Source: Bacteroidales bacterium | GTDB taxonomy: Bacteria > Bacteroidota > Bacteroidia > Bacteroidales > UBA3824 | NCBI GenBank assembly: GCA_016287995.1 | Contig: JAEEXW010000025.1 | Coordinates: 1 to 14,887 of the forward strand | Reading direction: 5' to 3' | Length of the DNA stretch: 14,887 nt | Shown here: one piece after another, positions 1 to 6,536 of the stretch | Layout of the letters: each line of letters starts with the position of its first letter | Numbering within the stretch: the first letter of the stretch is position 1 | Translations under genes and position numbers: made by a program | Notes under the pieces: generated by a model | The model's database searches: none | Told to the model about the DNA's origin: nothing | The model's input: only the letters and a program-made list of their open reading frames with translations

Positions 1-7
1 AACAAAA

Positions 8-751
8 TTATTTCTTCTTGTTAGGCTCTGCTTGTGCCTTATCCTCTGCTTCGGGTTTGATAATCTGCAAAAGTTCGATTTCAAAAACGAGTGCGCTGTT
101 TGCAGGAATTACGCGTGAGCCGTTAGGACCGTAACCTAAGTCGGAAGGAATGTAAACTTTCCATTTTGAGCCGACCGGCATTTGCTGTAATGTCAAGGTC
201 CAGCCTTTTATTACGTGGCTGAGCGGAAATCTTGCAGGTTCGCCTCTGTCAACACTACTGTCGAATTTTGTGCCGTCCATAAGAGTTCCGGTGTAATGAA
301 CCTCTACTTCGTCTTCAAACGTGGGTTTTGCGCCGGTGCCTTCGGTCAATACTTCGTAATAAATATCTGCGCTGTCAAGTTTATGAATACCTTCTTTTTT
401 GGAAATATCTTCCATAAATTTCTGACTTTTTGCAAGATTTTCCACAGCCTCTTTCTGTTGTTTTTCCATCATATAATTGCGGATAAACATTGAGGCTGTC
501 TGAGGATCTTTGAATTTTGCGTTTGCAGTATCGTTTTTCAATGCAGTTTGAATACCTGCAATGAATTTATCAAGTTGAATTTCGCTGAACTGATCCCTCA
601 TATTCATTCCCTCCAACATACCGATTGCATAACTTGCAGAATCGATACTGTTAGCAAGGTTTACATTCGTGTTATAACTGCTCTGACCACCGTTTTGACA
701 AGAAGCCAATGCAAGAGCGGAAACCGCTAATAATAATGCTGATTTTTTCAT
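8..751 (-). CDS. FKBP-type peptidyl-prolyl isomerase, lipoprotein
   Basis: This is a 247-residue cis-trans prolyl isomerase of the FKBP family, predicted to be a lipoprotein that helps periplasmic or surface proteins fold. It begins with a lipoprotein signal whose lipobox LASC puts the lipidated cysteine at residue 18. A helical, FKBP_N-like dimerisation or linker region follows at about residues 33-120. The FKBP_C domain spans about 130-231. Pocket residues of classical FKBPs are recognisable: VHY at 151-153, FDSS at 163-166, the arginine in VDRG (169), the VIKGW segment with W184, LGYG at 205-208 and FEIEL at 223-227. The domain therefore looks catalytically intact. The tail is rich in Lys, Glu and Ala. 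It is the last visible gene of a minus-strand operon, 25 bp after a second, diverged FKBP. Family assignment is secure; the client proteins are unknown. Confidence 0.93.
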   Translation of the reverse strand: MKKSALLLAVSALALASCQNGGQSSYNTNVNLANSIDSASYAIGMLEGMNMRDQFSEIQLDKFIAGIQTALKNDTANAKFKDPQTASMFIRNYMMEKQQKEAVENLAKSQKFMEDISKKEGIHKLDSADIYYEVLTEGTGAKPTFEDEVEVHYTGTLMDGTKFDSSVDRGEPARFPLSHVIKGWTLTLQQMPVGSKWKVYIPSDLGYGPNGSRVIPANSALVFEIELLQIIKPEAEDKAQAEPNKKK

Positions 752-776
752 CTTCGTTTATAATGTTTTTATAATT

Positions 777-1475
777 TTATTCTTCTTCTTCTGACGGCTC
801 TTCAACGCTGATTAATTCGATTTCAAAAATAAGTGTTGAATATGCCGGCAATGTCTCGCCCGGAGAATATTCGCCGTAACCGAGGTCTTGTGGTATATAA
901 AAAATATACTGCGAACCTTCTTTCATAAGTTTTAAGCCTTCTACCATGCCGGGGATTAAATATCCGAGATTTAGCGTTGTAGGCTCTTCGCTATCGTAAC
1001 TTGAATCAAAAACTGTCCCGTCAAGAAGTTTGCCTTCGTAATGGATTTTTACATCGGAAGAATCGTTTGGCGTTTTGCCAGAGCCTTCCTTGATAACTTT
1101 GTATTGAAGCCCCGATTCAGTAACTTTTACGCCCTGTTTTTGGGCGTTTTCTTTCATAAATTCTTTTTCTTTTGCAAGTTGACTGTTTTTAAGTTCGTCG
1201 TCTTTTTTCTGAAAAAAAGTTTGGAGAACGTCCTTACATTCATCAAGCGACAAAAGCGGCGAATTATTTTTTTTGCTATCGTTGAAAGCCTTGCCGATAA
1301 GTGTTGCGTCAAAGTCTGTAATTCCTTCTTTAAAAAGATTTTGAGACAGCATATAGCCGAGAGCATAACTCAAAGAATCGTTTGAGGAGGAAATTTTTGC
1401 CTTGTCAAAATACTTTTGTGCCTCAGCGAAATTTCCCGTCATAGCGATTAAGGCGAGTATAAAAAATTTTTTCAT
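777..1475 (-). CDS. FKBP-type peptidyl-prolyl isomerase-like protein, periplasmic
   Basis: This 232-residue protein has a signal peptide ending near AEA-Q (residues 17-20) and no lipobox, so it is probably a soluble periplasmic protein. A helical FKBP_N-like part (about 30-115) precedes an FKBP_C domain (about 121-224) with HYEG, FDSS, LGYG and FEIEL signatures. Compared with human FKBP12, several pocket positions are changed: the tryptophan forming the pocket floor is M177 (IPGM instead of IRGW), the arginine after FDSS is S162, and the following aromatic position is T166. Prolyl isomerase activity may be weak, with a chaperone or scaffold role instead; this is inference. The C-terminus is strongly acidic (EEPSEEEE). 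It lies 4 bp downstream of the membrane protein gene and 25 bp upstream of the second FKBP, so the three are very likely one transcript. Confidence 0.9.
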   Translation of the reverse strand: MKKFFILALIAMTGNFAEAQKYFDKAKISSSNDSLSYALGYMLSQNLFKEGITDFDATLIGKAFNDSKKNNSPLLSLDECKDVLQTFFQKKDDELKNSQLAKEKEFMKENAQKQGVKVTESGLQYKVIKEGSGKTPNDSSDVKIHYEGKLLDGTVFDSSYDSEEPTTLNLGYLIPGMVEGLKLMKEGSQYIFYIPQDLGYGEYSPGETLPAYSTLIFEIELISVEEPSEEEE

Positions 1476-1479
1476 AATG

Positions 1480-1998
1480 TTAAAAAATTAATGTTATTTC
1501 TGATTTCAAGACCTCAACGGCTGCTGTAACAGGTTCGTTTTCCTGATTGGAATATATTTCAACGATTTTTTTGCCGAGTTCTGAGGATTTTGCGTCAATT
1601 TCTACGGTTTGAGCCGCCTGATTGACGATTTGCGTTATGAGTTCTTTTATGTCCGTAACGGCTTTCCAAGCGTTGGCCGAAACATAAATCTGTTGCGAAA
1701 GATTGTGTTCGTATTCGGCGCGGATAGTCGTTAAGAGGTCGCGTTGAAGTTCCAAAGCGTTCATTCCAGGCTGCGTAACCCTTACAACGAGGTTTTGAGG
1801 ATTGATTCTTTCAAGAAAAAGTGTGAGTCTTTCATAAGCCGCAAGCCGTATCGGGGTAACGGTTTTAGAATTTTCTGTTATGAGTTGAAGTCTGTCCTTT
1901 TCTCGTTCTCTTTCTAAGAACTGTTTGTTAATCAAGTATGTAGCCGCCAAAACCACTGCCGACGGCAATACATATTTTAATATTTCTAAAATTTCCAT
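1480..1998 (-). CDS. Conserved membrane-anchored protein, probably the DUF7935 family of Bacteroidota
   Basis: A 172-residue protein of unknown function. Residues about 5-24 form one hydrophobic segment (start of the segment: LEILKYVLPSAVVLAATYL), followed directly by a charged stretch (LEREREKDR) and a largely helical cytoplasmic-type domain. The segment with LQRDLLTTIRAEYEHNLSQQ, at about residues 89-108, resembles the most conserved part of a small protein family common in Bacteroidota that I recall as DUF7935; the family number is from memory. There is no signal cleavage site, no enzyme motif and no cysteine pair. The start is the ATG at 1998, preceded by a good -7 box at 2041-2034, and the gene is first in an operon with the two FKBP genes 4 bp and then 25 bp downstream. 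That context suggests an envelope-related role, but no function can be stated. Confidence 0.8.
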   Translation of the reverse strand: MEILEILKYVLPSAVVLAATYLINKQFLEREREKDRLQLITENSKTVTPIRLAAYERLTLFLERINPQNLVVRVTQPGMNALELQRDLLTTIRAEYEHNLSQQIYVSANAWKAVTDIKELITQIVNQAAQTVEIDAKSSELGKKIVEIYSNQENEPVTAAVEVLKSEITLIF

Positions 1999-2033
1999 TT
2001 CTAATTTTTTCTCTGTTTATCAAAAATCCGCCG

Positions 2034-2041
2034 CAAAATTA
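2034..2041 (-). promoter_or_regulatory. Predicted -7 promoter box of the FKBP operon
   Basis: Read on the minus strand, TAATTTTG matches the Bacteroidota -7 consensus TAnnTTTG exactly. It is followed by CGGCGG, a GC-rich stretch also seen after other -7 boxes in this window. The start codon at 1998 lies about 36 nt downstream. I see no convincing TTTG -33 box at the usual 19-21 bp upstream, so only the -7 element is claimed. Confidence 0.6.
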
Positions 2042-2106
2042 ATAAAAGTTTTTGAGTTTTTTATGTTTTAAGATTTTTTTTATAAAAAAGTATAGTCGTA
2101 ATAAGA

Positions 2107-2222
2107 TTTTTGTTCAGTAGACTGAATAAAAATAACTTATTTTGTTCAGTCTACTGAATAAAAAACACATTTTTTGTTCAGTTAACTGAATAAAATTAGT
2201 ATTTTTTGTTCAGTATATTGAA
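2107..2222. repeat. Four palindromes TTCAGTNNACTGAA at an exact 32-bp period (likely operators)
   Basis: Four copies of a 6-2-6 dyad lie at 2113-2126 (centre AG), 2145-2158 (CT), 2177-2190 (TA) and 2209-2222 (AT). The first three have perfect arms; the fourth has one change (ATTGAA for ACTGAA). Starts are exactly 32 bp apart, about three helical turns, so all would face the same side of the DNA. The three 18-bp linkers differ in the middle but each begins TAAAA and ends TTTTG; copy 1 can therefore be read as a 12-bp arm with one mismatch (2107-2118 against 2121-2132). The fourth copy sits between a TTTG and the -7 box of the ATPase gene promoter. The geometry suggests a multi-site operator for a dimeric DNA-binding protein; the binder is unknown. 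Confidence 0.85.
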
Positions 2223-2239
2223 AATTTTTGTTATATTTG
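2205..2239 (+). promoter_or_regulatory. Predicted promoter of the DUF4143 ATPase gene, overlapped by palindrome copy 4
   Basis: TATATTTG at 2232-2239 is an exact TAnnTTTG -7 box. TTTG at 2205-2208 could be the -33 element, although the 23-bp spacer is slightly longer than the usual 19-21. Palindrome copy 4 (2209-2222) lies entirely inside this spacer, so a protein bound there should compete with RNA polymerase. The predicted transcript would start near 2246, only about a dozen nucleotides before the ATG at 2258. Confidence 0.6.
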
Positions 2240-2257
2240 CAGCAAAAAATTTTGATT

Positions 2258-3523
2258 ATGGATGGAGTAATATTAAAAAGAGTTATAAAAGAAAATCAGG
2301 ATTTTGCTGAAAATGTGAAACTTATGTACAGGAAATTCAATTTTGAGTCTCGCGGAAATTATGTTTTTATAGGTATACGCAGAGCCGGAAAATCTTATTT
2401 AATGTTTCAACGGATTCAGGAACTATTGAAAAGCGGTACTAAAAAAGAAGAAATCCTCTTTATTAATTTTGAAGACGACAGACTTTTGAACTTCAAAACT
2501 GAGGATTTTGAAAATCTTAAAACCGCTTATCATGAACTTTATGATACCAAACCAATTTTCTTTCTTGATGAAATTCAGATAGTTGACGGTTGGGAAAAAT
2601 TTGTGCGCCGTCTTGCCGACCAGGGTTTTACGGTTTACGTTACGGGCAGCAATGCCAAAATGCTGAGTTCGGAAATTATGACAACCCTTGGAGGAAGGTT
2701 TTTAGTGCAGGATGTTTATCCGTTTTCGTTGAAAGAATTTTTGGATTACAGCAAAGTAAAAATAGATTCAAAAAACTGGCTTTACGACAACAAGACCGTA
2801 GCAGAGATCAGCCGCAAAACCGACACGTATTTTTATTTCGGAGGGTTTCCCGAACTTACTATTTATAACGACAAACGTCAGTGGCTCAGCAGTTTGTATC
2901 AAAAAATATTTTTCGGCGATTTGATTTCGCGTTATGCGGTTAAGAATCCGAACATTTTGCGGATTATGATTGGTAAAATTGCGGAAAGCGTTATGCAGCC
3001 TATTTCGTTTAACCGGATTACGCACATACTTTCGTCAATAGGACAAAAAGTAAGCATAAACACTGTTATTCAATATTTTACATATTTGAAAGAAACGTTT
3101 TTAATTTTCTCTGTCAATAATTTTGCCGTGCCGTTTTCAGAGCGTGAAACCGTCAAAAAATATTATTTTACGGACAACGGAATTTTGAACTTGTTTCTTT
3201 TTAATCCGGAGGCGGCGTTACTTGAAAATATTGTCGCGCTTTATCTCTACAAAAAATACGGTAGTAAATTATTTTATTACAACAAAAACGTTGAAACAGA
3301 TTTTTATGTGCCAGACGAAAAACTTCTTGTCCAAGTTTCGTATACACTTACTAATCAGGATACTTTGGACAGGGAAGTAAAATCGCTTATCAAAACTTGT
3401 GATTTCCTTTCGGGAAAAAAACTTCTTATTGTTACCAAAAGCGAAGAAAAAACTTTGGAACTCTCAGGCAAAAAAATAGAAATTATTCCGGTATGGAAAT
3501 TTTTGTTGCAAGATTTTATCTGA
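2258..3523 (+). CDS. AAA_14 / DUF4143 family ATPase
   Basis: A 421-residue protein of the AAA_14-DUF4143 family, widespread in bacteria and archaea with no firmly established role. Walker A is GIRRAGKS (39-46), with the double arginine usual for this family; Walker B is FFLDE (101-105). VTGSNAKML (128-136) and LGGRF (144-148) are sensor-like family motifs. Residues about 248-285 look like a winged helix (ISFNRI and a later NTVIQYFTYL), and the C-terminal part carries E346-T-D348-F followed by VQV (358-360), reminiscent of the PD-(D/E)xK nuclease-like fold reported for DUF4143. An in-frame TTG at 2228 would add ten residues but lies upstream of the -7 box, so the ATG at 2258 is preferred. The gene appears monocistronic behind a four-palindrome array, consistent with autoregulation. 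Confidence 0.9.
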   Translation: MDGVILKRVIKENQDFAENVKLMYRKFNFESRGNYVFIGIRRAGKSYLMFQRIQELLKSGTKKEEILFINFEDDRLLNFKTEDFENLKTAYHELYDTKPIFFLDEIQIVDGWEKFVRRLADQGFTVYVTGSNAKMLSSEIMTTLGGRFLVQDVYPFSLKEFLDYSKVKIDSKNWLYDNKTVAEISRKTDTYFYFGGFPELTIYNDKRQWLSSLYQKIFFGDLISRYAVKNPNILRIMIGKIAESVMQPISFNRITHILSSIGQKVSINTVIQYFTYLKETFLIFSVNNFAVPFSERETVKKYYFTDNGILNLFLFNPEAALLENIVALYLYKKYGSKLFYYNKNVETDFYVPDEKLLVQVSYTLTNQDTLDREVKSLIKTCDFLSGKKLLIVTKSEEKTLELSGKKIEIIPVWKFLLQDFI

Positions 3524-3541
3524 AATGTTCTAAAATTTTTA

Positions 3542-3549
3542 TAAATTTG
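3542..3549 (+). promoter_or_regulatory. Predicted -7 promoter box upstream of the thioredoxin-fold lipoprotein
   Basis: TAAATTTG followed by C matches TAnnTTTG exactly, and the start codon at 3581 is 31 nt downstream. No clear TTTG or TTG stands 19-21 bp upstream, so the -33 half is unsupported. If real, it would drive the lipoprotein gene and sppA together. Confidence 0.5.
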
Positions 3550-3580
3550 CGAGAAATAATTTTAGGATTTACGGCTGAAA

Positions 3581-4774
3581 ATGAAAAAAATATTTTTTTA
3601 CGCTTTATCGGCAGTGTTTTTTTATTCGTGCGTAATGCCGGAGAAAAAAAATAAAGATTTGAGTTTCAAGGTAAAAGGCAGTTTCAAGGAATGTGCCGGC
3701 GACACCGTTTTCTTAAAACACGTAAAAGAAGACGGTCTCGAATTTATTGACTCGGCTCTTGTCAGCGAAGACGGCGGTTTTGAAATAAAAGGCAGAATTT
3801 CGTCAAAAGATTTTTATGTGCTGCATTTTAACAACCCGGAAAAAGCAATCACCATAATCCCCGACACCTGCGAAGACATTGTCATAAAATCCGATGATAA
3901 AAATTACGACAAACACTACACGGTAGAAAACTCGCCCGAAAGCGAAAAAGTTTGTCAAATAATCGCAGAACTTACTAAAATGCAGGAAGTTACCGACACC
4001 TTGGGACGGACTTTCAGACGGTCGGTTTCGGACAAGCATTTGGCGGAAATAAAATTTCATCTGGATTCTGTTTATGCCGAAAACTACAAAGTGCTGAGGC
4101 AGGAGTCCGAAAAGTTTTTGGCGGAAAACAAAACATCTTTGGCGCAAATCGTCTGCCTTTCGCAATACATCACGCCGAAAACCCCGCTTTTCGACCCCGA
4201 AAAAGACTTTGCCGTTTATAAAAACGTGCATGAAAATTTAACGGAATATTATCCCGATAATTATCATACAAGAAAACTTGGCTCGTATATAGAACGTCAA
4301 AAACTCTCTTTCAGCGGCGAAAAACCGCTTCAAGGGCACATTGTTGAAGGTATGACCGCTCCTGAAATCGCTTTGCCAAACATCAAAGGTGATACAATAA
4401 AGTTGTCGAAATTCAAGGGAAAATATATTTTAGTGGACTTTTGGGCTTCATGGTCGGAAGTCTCGCAAAAAAGGTCTGACAAAATTGCAGCCTTGTACAA
4501 AAAGCACCGCTCAAACAAGTTTACGGTTTTTCAAGTGGCGTTGGAAAGCAGCCACAGCAAGTGGCAAAGTGCAATGTACACTCAAAAAATTGTTTGGACT
4601 TCGGTTTCGGACTTGAAAGTCTGGAACTCAAAAGCCGCTCAGGATTACGGCGTAAAATCCCTGCCGGCAAGTTTTTTGATTTATCCGGATTTCACCGTCC
4701 ACGAAATAAATTATCCGATTGAAAAACTTGATTCAAAATTAACTGAATTAATCGGTCAACCCAAAAAGAAATAA
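3581..4774 (+). CDS. DUF4369 / thioredoxin-fold lipoprotein lacking both active-site cysteines
   Basis: A 397-residue predicted lipoprotein with lipobox FYSC (lipidated C17). The N-terminal part (about 26-115) resembles DUF4369, a beta-rich domain commonly joined to thioredoxin-like domains in Bacteroidota (pattern GDTVFLKH and later DGGFEIKG). A helical middle region follows (about 120-245). The C-terminal domain (about 256-393) is AhpC/TSA- or TlpA-like: APEIALPNIKGDTIKLSKFKGK leads, in two adjoining pieces, into the strand ILVDFWASW. Where relatives have WCxxC, this protein has W-S-E-V-S (291-295), so both redox cysteines are serine. The SLPAS segment (360-364) keeps the cis-proline. It is therefore unlikely to be a disulfide oxidoreductase and may bind a ligand or partner instead. 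sppA follows after 19 nt, probably on the same transcript. Confidence 0.85.
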   Translation: MKKIFFYALSAVFFYSCVMPEKKNKDLSFKVKGSFKECAGDTVFLKHVKEDGLEFIDSALVSEDGGFEIKGRISSKDFYVLHFNNPEKAITIIPDTCEDIVIKSDDKNYDKHYTVENSPESEKVCQIIAELTKMQEVTDTLGRTFRRSVSDKHLAEIKFHLDSVYAENYKVLRQESEKFLAENKTSLAQIVCLSQYITPKTPLFDPEKDFAVYKNVHENLTEYYPDNYHTRKLGSYIERQKLSFSGEKPLQGHIVEGMTAPEIALPNIKGDTIKLSKFKGKYILVDFWASWSEVSQKRSDKIAALYKKHRSNKFTVFQVALESSHSKWQSAMYTQKIVWTSVSDLKVWNSKAAQDYGVKSLPASFLIYPDFTVHEINYPIEKLDSKLTELIGQPKKK

Positions 4775-4793
4775 CATAAAAAAATAAAAATAT

Positions 4794-6536
4794 ATGAAAG
4801 AATTTTTTAAAATGTTCGGAGCAGTCTTGGCGGGACTGTGTGTCTGGGGCATAATAACAAGCCTCTTTTCGTTTGTATTTTTCATAATGATACTTTCTTC
4901 TTTGTCGTCGGACTCAAAAGAAACCGAAGTGAAAATTTACGACAACTCCGTCTTAAAACTCGAGTTGTCAAAACCAATCGGAGAACGCTCAACTACCAAT
5001 TATTCAAAGATTTATGATACTTGGTCGTTTGACAATTTGGACGTTATGGGTCTGGACGACATACAAAGCAGTCTTGACGCTGCCGCCGGCGACGATAAAG
5101 TAACGGCACTCTATGTCAACCTTTCAGATGTTGCCCTGCCTGATTTTGCAAGTGCCGAGGCGGTAAGAAAAATGATACTGAATTTCCGCAACACGGAAAA
5201 GCCGGTCTACGCTTTTGCCGACTCTTACGACAACCTCTCGTATTATGTCGCAACGGCGTGCGAAAAAATTTTTATGCGCAAATGCGGCGATTTTGTCTTA
5301 AAAGGACTTTGCAGCGAAAACATTTATTACAAAGCCGCGTTGGACAAATTCGGAATATCAGCGCAGGTTATCCGTCACGGAAAATTCAAATCCGCCGTAG
5401 AACCCTATATGCAGGAGAAAATGTCGGACGCCAACCGTCTCCAAATTCAAACTTATCTCAATGATATTTGGGGAGTTATCGTTGACGAAATTTCAAAGGC
5501 GCGCAACATTTCAAAAGATAAAATAGAAAAATACGCCGATGACCTTTCGCTTTATAGCAATGATGAACTTTGTTTGTCCTCTGGTTTGCTTGACGGAATA
5601 ATTTTTGAAAACGACTTCGACAAAATGATTCAGGAAGCCGCCGGTCAGGATACTGACAGCGATTTTAAGCCGCTTTCCATTTCGGATTACTGCTCGTTGC
5701 TTGACACGCCGTCAACTGCCAAAAACATAGCCGTTATATATGCCAACGGCGAAATCACTTCGGAAGAGTCCTCTTCGGAAGATGTAATCACCAGCAAGTC
5801 AATGGTTAAGGCTATTGACGAGGCTATGAACGACAACGATATTAAAGCGGTGGTTCTAAGGGTAAATTCACCGGGCGGCTCGGCTGTTGAGGCTGAAATA
5901 ATTCACAACGAACTCAAAAAACTTCACGAGAAAAAACCTATCGTAGTTTCCATGGGCGGTTATGCTGCCTCAGGCGGTTATTACATTGCCTGCCCCGCTG
6001 ACTTGATTTTTGCGGAACAGACAACCATCACAGGCTCTATCGGCGTTTTCGGTCTGATGCTCAGTCCCGAAAAACTTTTGAAAAATACTCTTGCGCTTAA
6101 TGTAGAAACCGTTTCAACAAACAAACATTCAGGTTTCGGCAGCGGAATGAGGACTCTTGACAGCCGTGAAGTGGAAGTGCTTCAAAAATCCGTCGAAGAT
6201 ATTTATTCGCTTTTTATCGGACACGTTGCCGAGGGCCGCAAAATGACTGTCGCACAAGTTGATTCAATCGGACAGGGACGTGTCTGGACGGGAATTTCAG
6301 CACAAAAAATCGGACTTGTTGACGAAATAGGCGGACTTTGGGACGCAGTTGCGGCAGCCGCAGAATTAGCCGATATTGAAACCTACAACGTCAAAGAGTT
6401 GCCCGAAAAAAAAGACGAATTTTCAAAACTGTTTTCAGGACTTTTGGAGGCAAGGTCGCCTGAAATCAAAATCTTAAACAGCATCAAACGTCATAACGGC
6501 GTTCAATGCTACCTGCCGCCGGCAAAGATTTATTAA
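4794..6536 (+). CDS. sppA: Signal peptide peptidase SppA, 67 kDa type (protease IV)
   Basis: A 580-residue membrane serine protease of peptidase family S49, which degrades cleaved signal peptides in the membrane. An N-terminal transmembrane helix covers about residues 10-37. Two tandem S49 domains follow, as in the long bacterial SppA. The general-base lysine is K199 in the GKFKSAVEPY motif of the first domain, and the nucleophile is S393 in GGYAASGGYYIA of the second; both are present, so the enzyme should be active. RVNSPGGSA (356-364) and TGSIGVFG (413-420) are further S49 signatures. The ATG at 4794 is preceded by A-rich sequence without a clear Shine-Dalgarno, normal for the phylum. The last 53 bp overlap the end of the helicase gene on the opposite strand. 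Confidence 0.96.
   Translation: MKEFFKMFGAVLAGLCVWGIITSLFSFVFFIMILSSLSSDSKETEVKIYDNSVLKLELSKPIGERSTTNYSKIYDTWSFDNLDVMGLDDIQSSLDAAAGDDKVTALYVNLSDVALPDFASAEAVRKMILNFRNTEKPVYAFADSYDNLSYYVATACEKIFMRKCGDFVLKGLCSENIYYKAALDKFGISAQVIRHGKFKSAVEPYMQEKMSDANRLQIQTYLNDIWGVIVDEISKARNISKDKIEKYADDLSLYSNDELCLSSGLLDGIIFENDFDKMIQEAAGQDTDSDFKPLSISDYCSLLDTPSTAKNIAVIYANGEITSEESSSEDVITSKSMVKAIDEAMNDNDIKAVVLRVNSPGGSAVEAEIIHNELKKLHEKKPIVVSMGGYAASGGYYIACPADLIFAEQTTITGSIGVFGLMLSPEKLLKNTLALNVETVSTNKHSGFGSGMRTLDSREVEVLQKSVEDIYSLFIGHVAEGRKMTVAQVDSIGQGRVWTGISAQKIGLVDEIGGLWDAVAAAAELADIETYNVKELPEKKDEFSKLFSGLLEARSPEIKILNSIKRHNGVQCYLPPAKIY

Noticed and set aside
2107..2222. The 32-bp periodic repeats as a CRISPR array
   Set aside because: The repeated core is only 14 bp and self-palindromic, the 18-bp linkers are AT-rich and similar to each other rather than unique, and no cas gene is nearby.
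2228..2257. TTG start ten codons upstream for the DUF4143 ATPase
   Set aside because: It lies before and within the -7 box at 2232-2239, so it would not be in the transcript from that promoter; the ATG at 2258 begins the conserved region.
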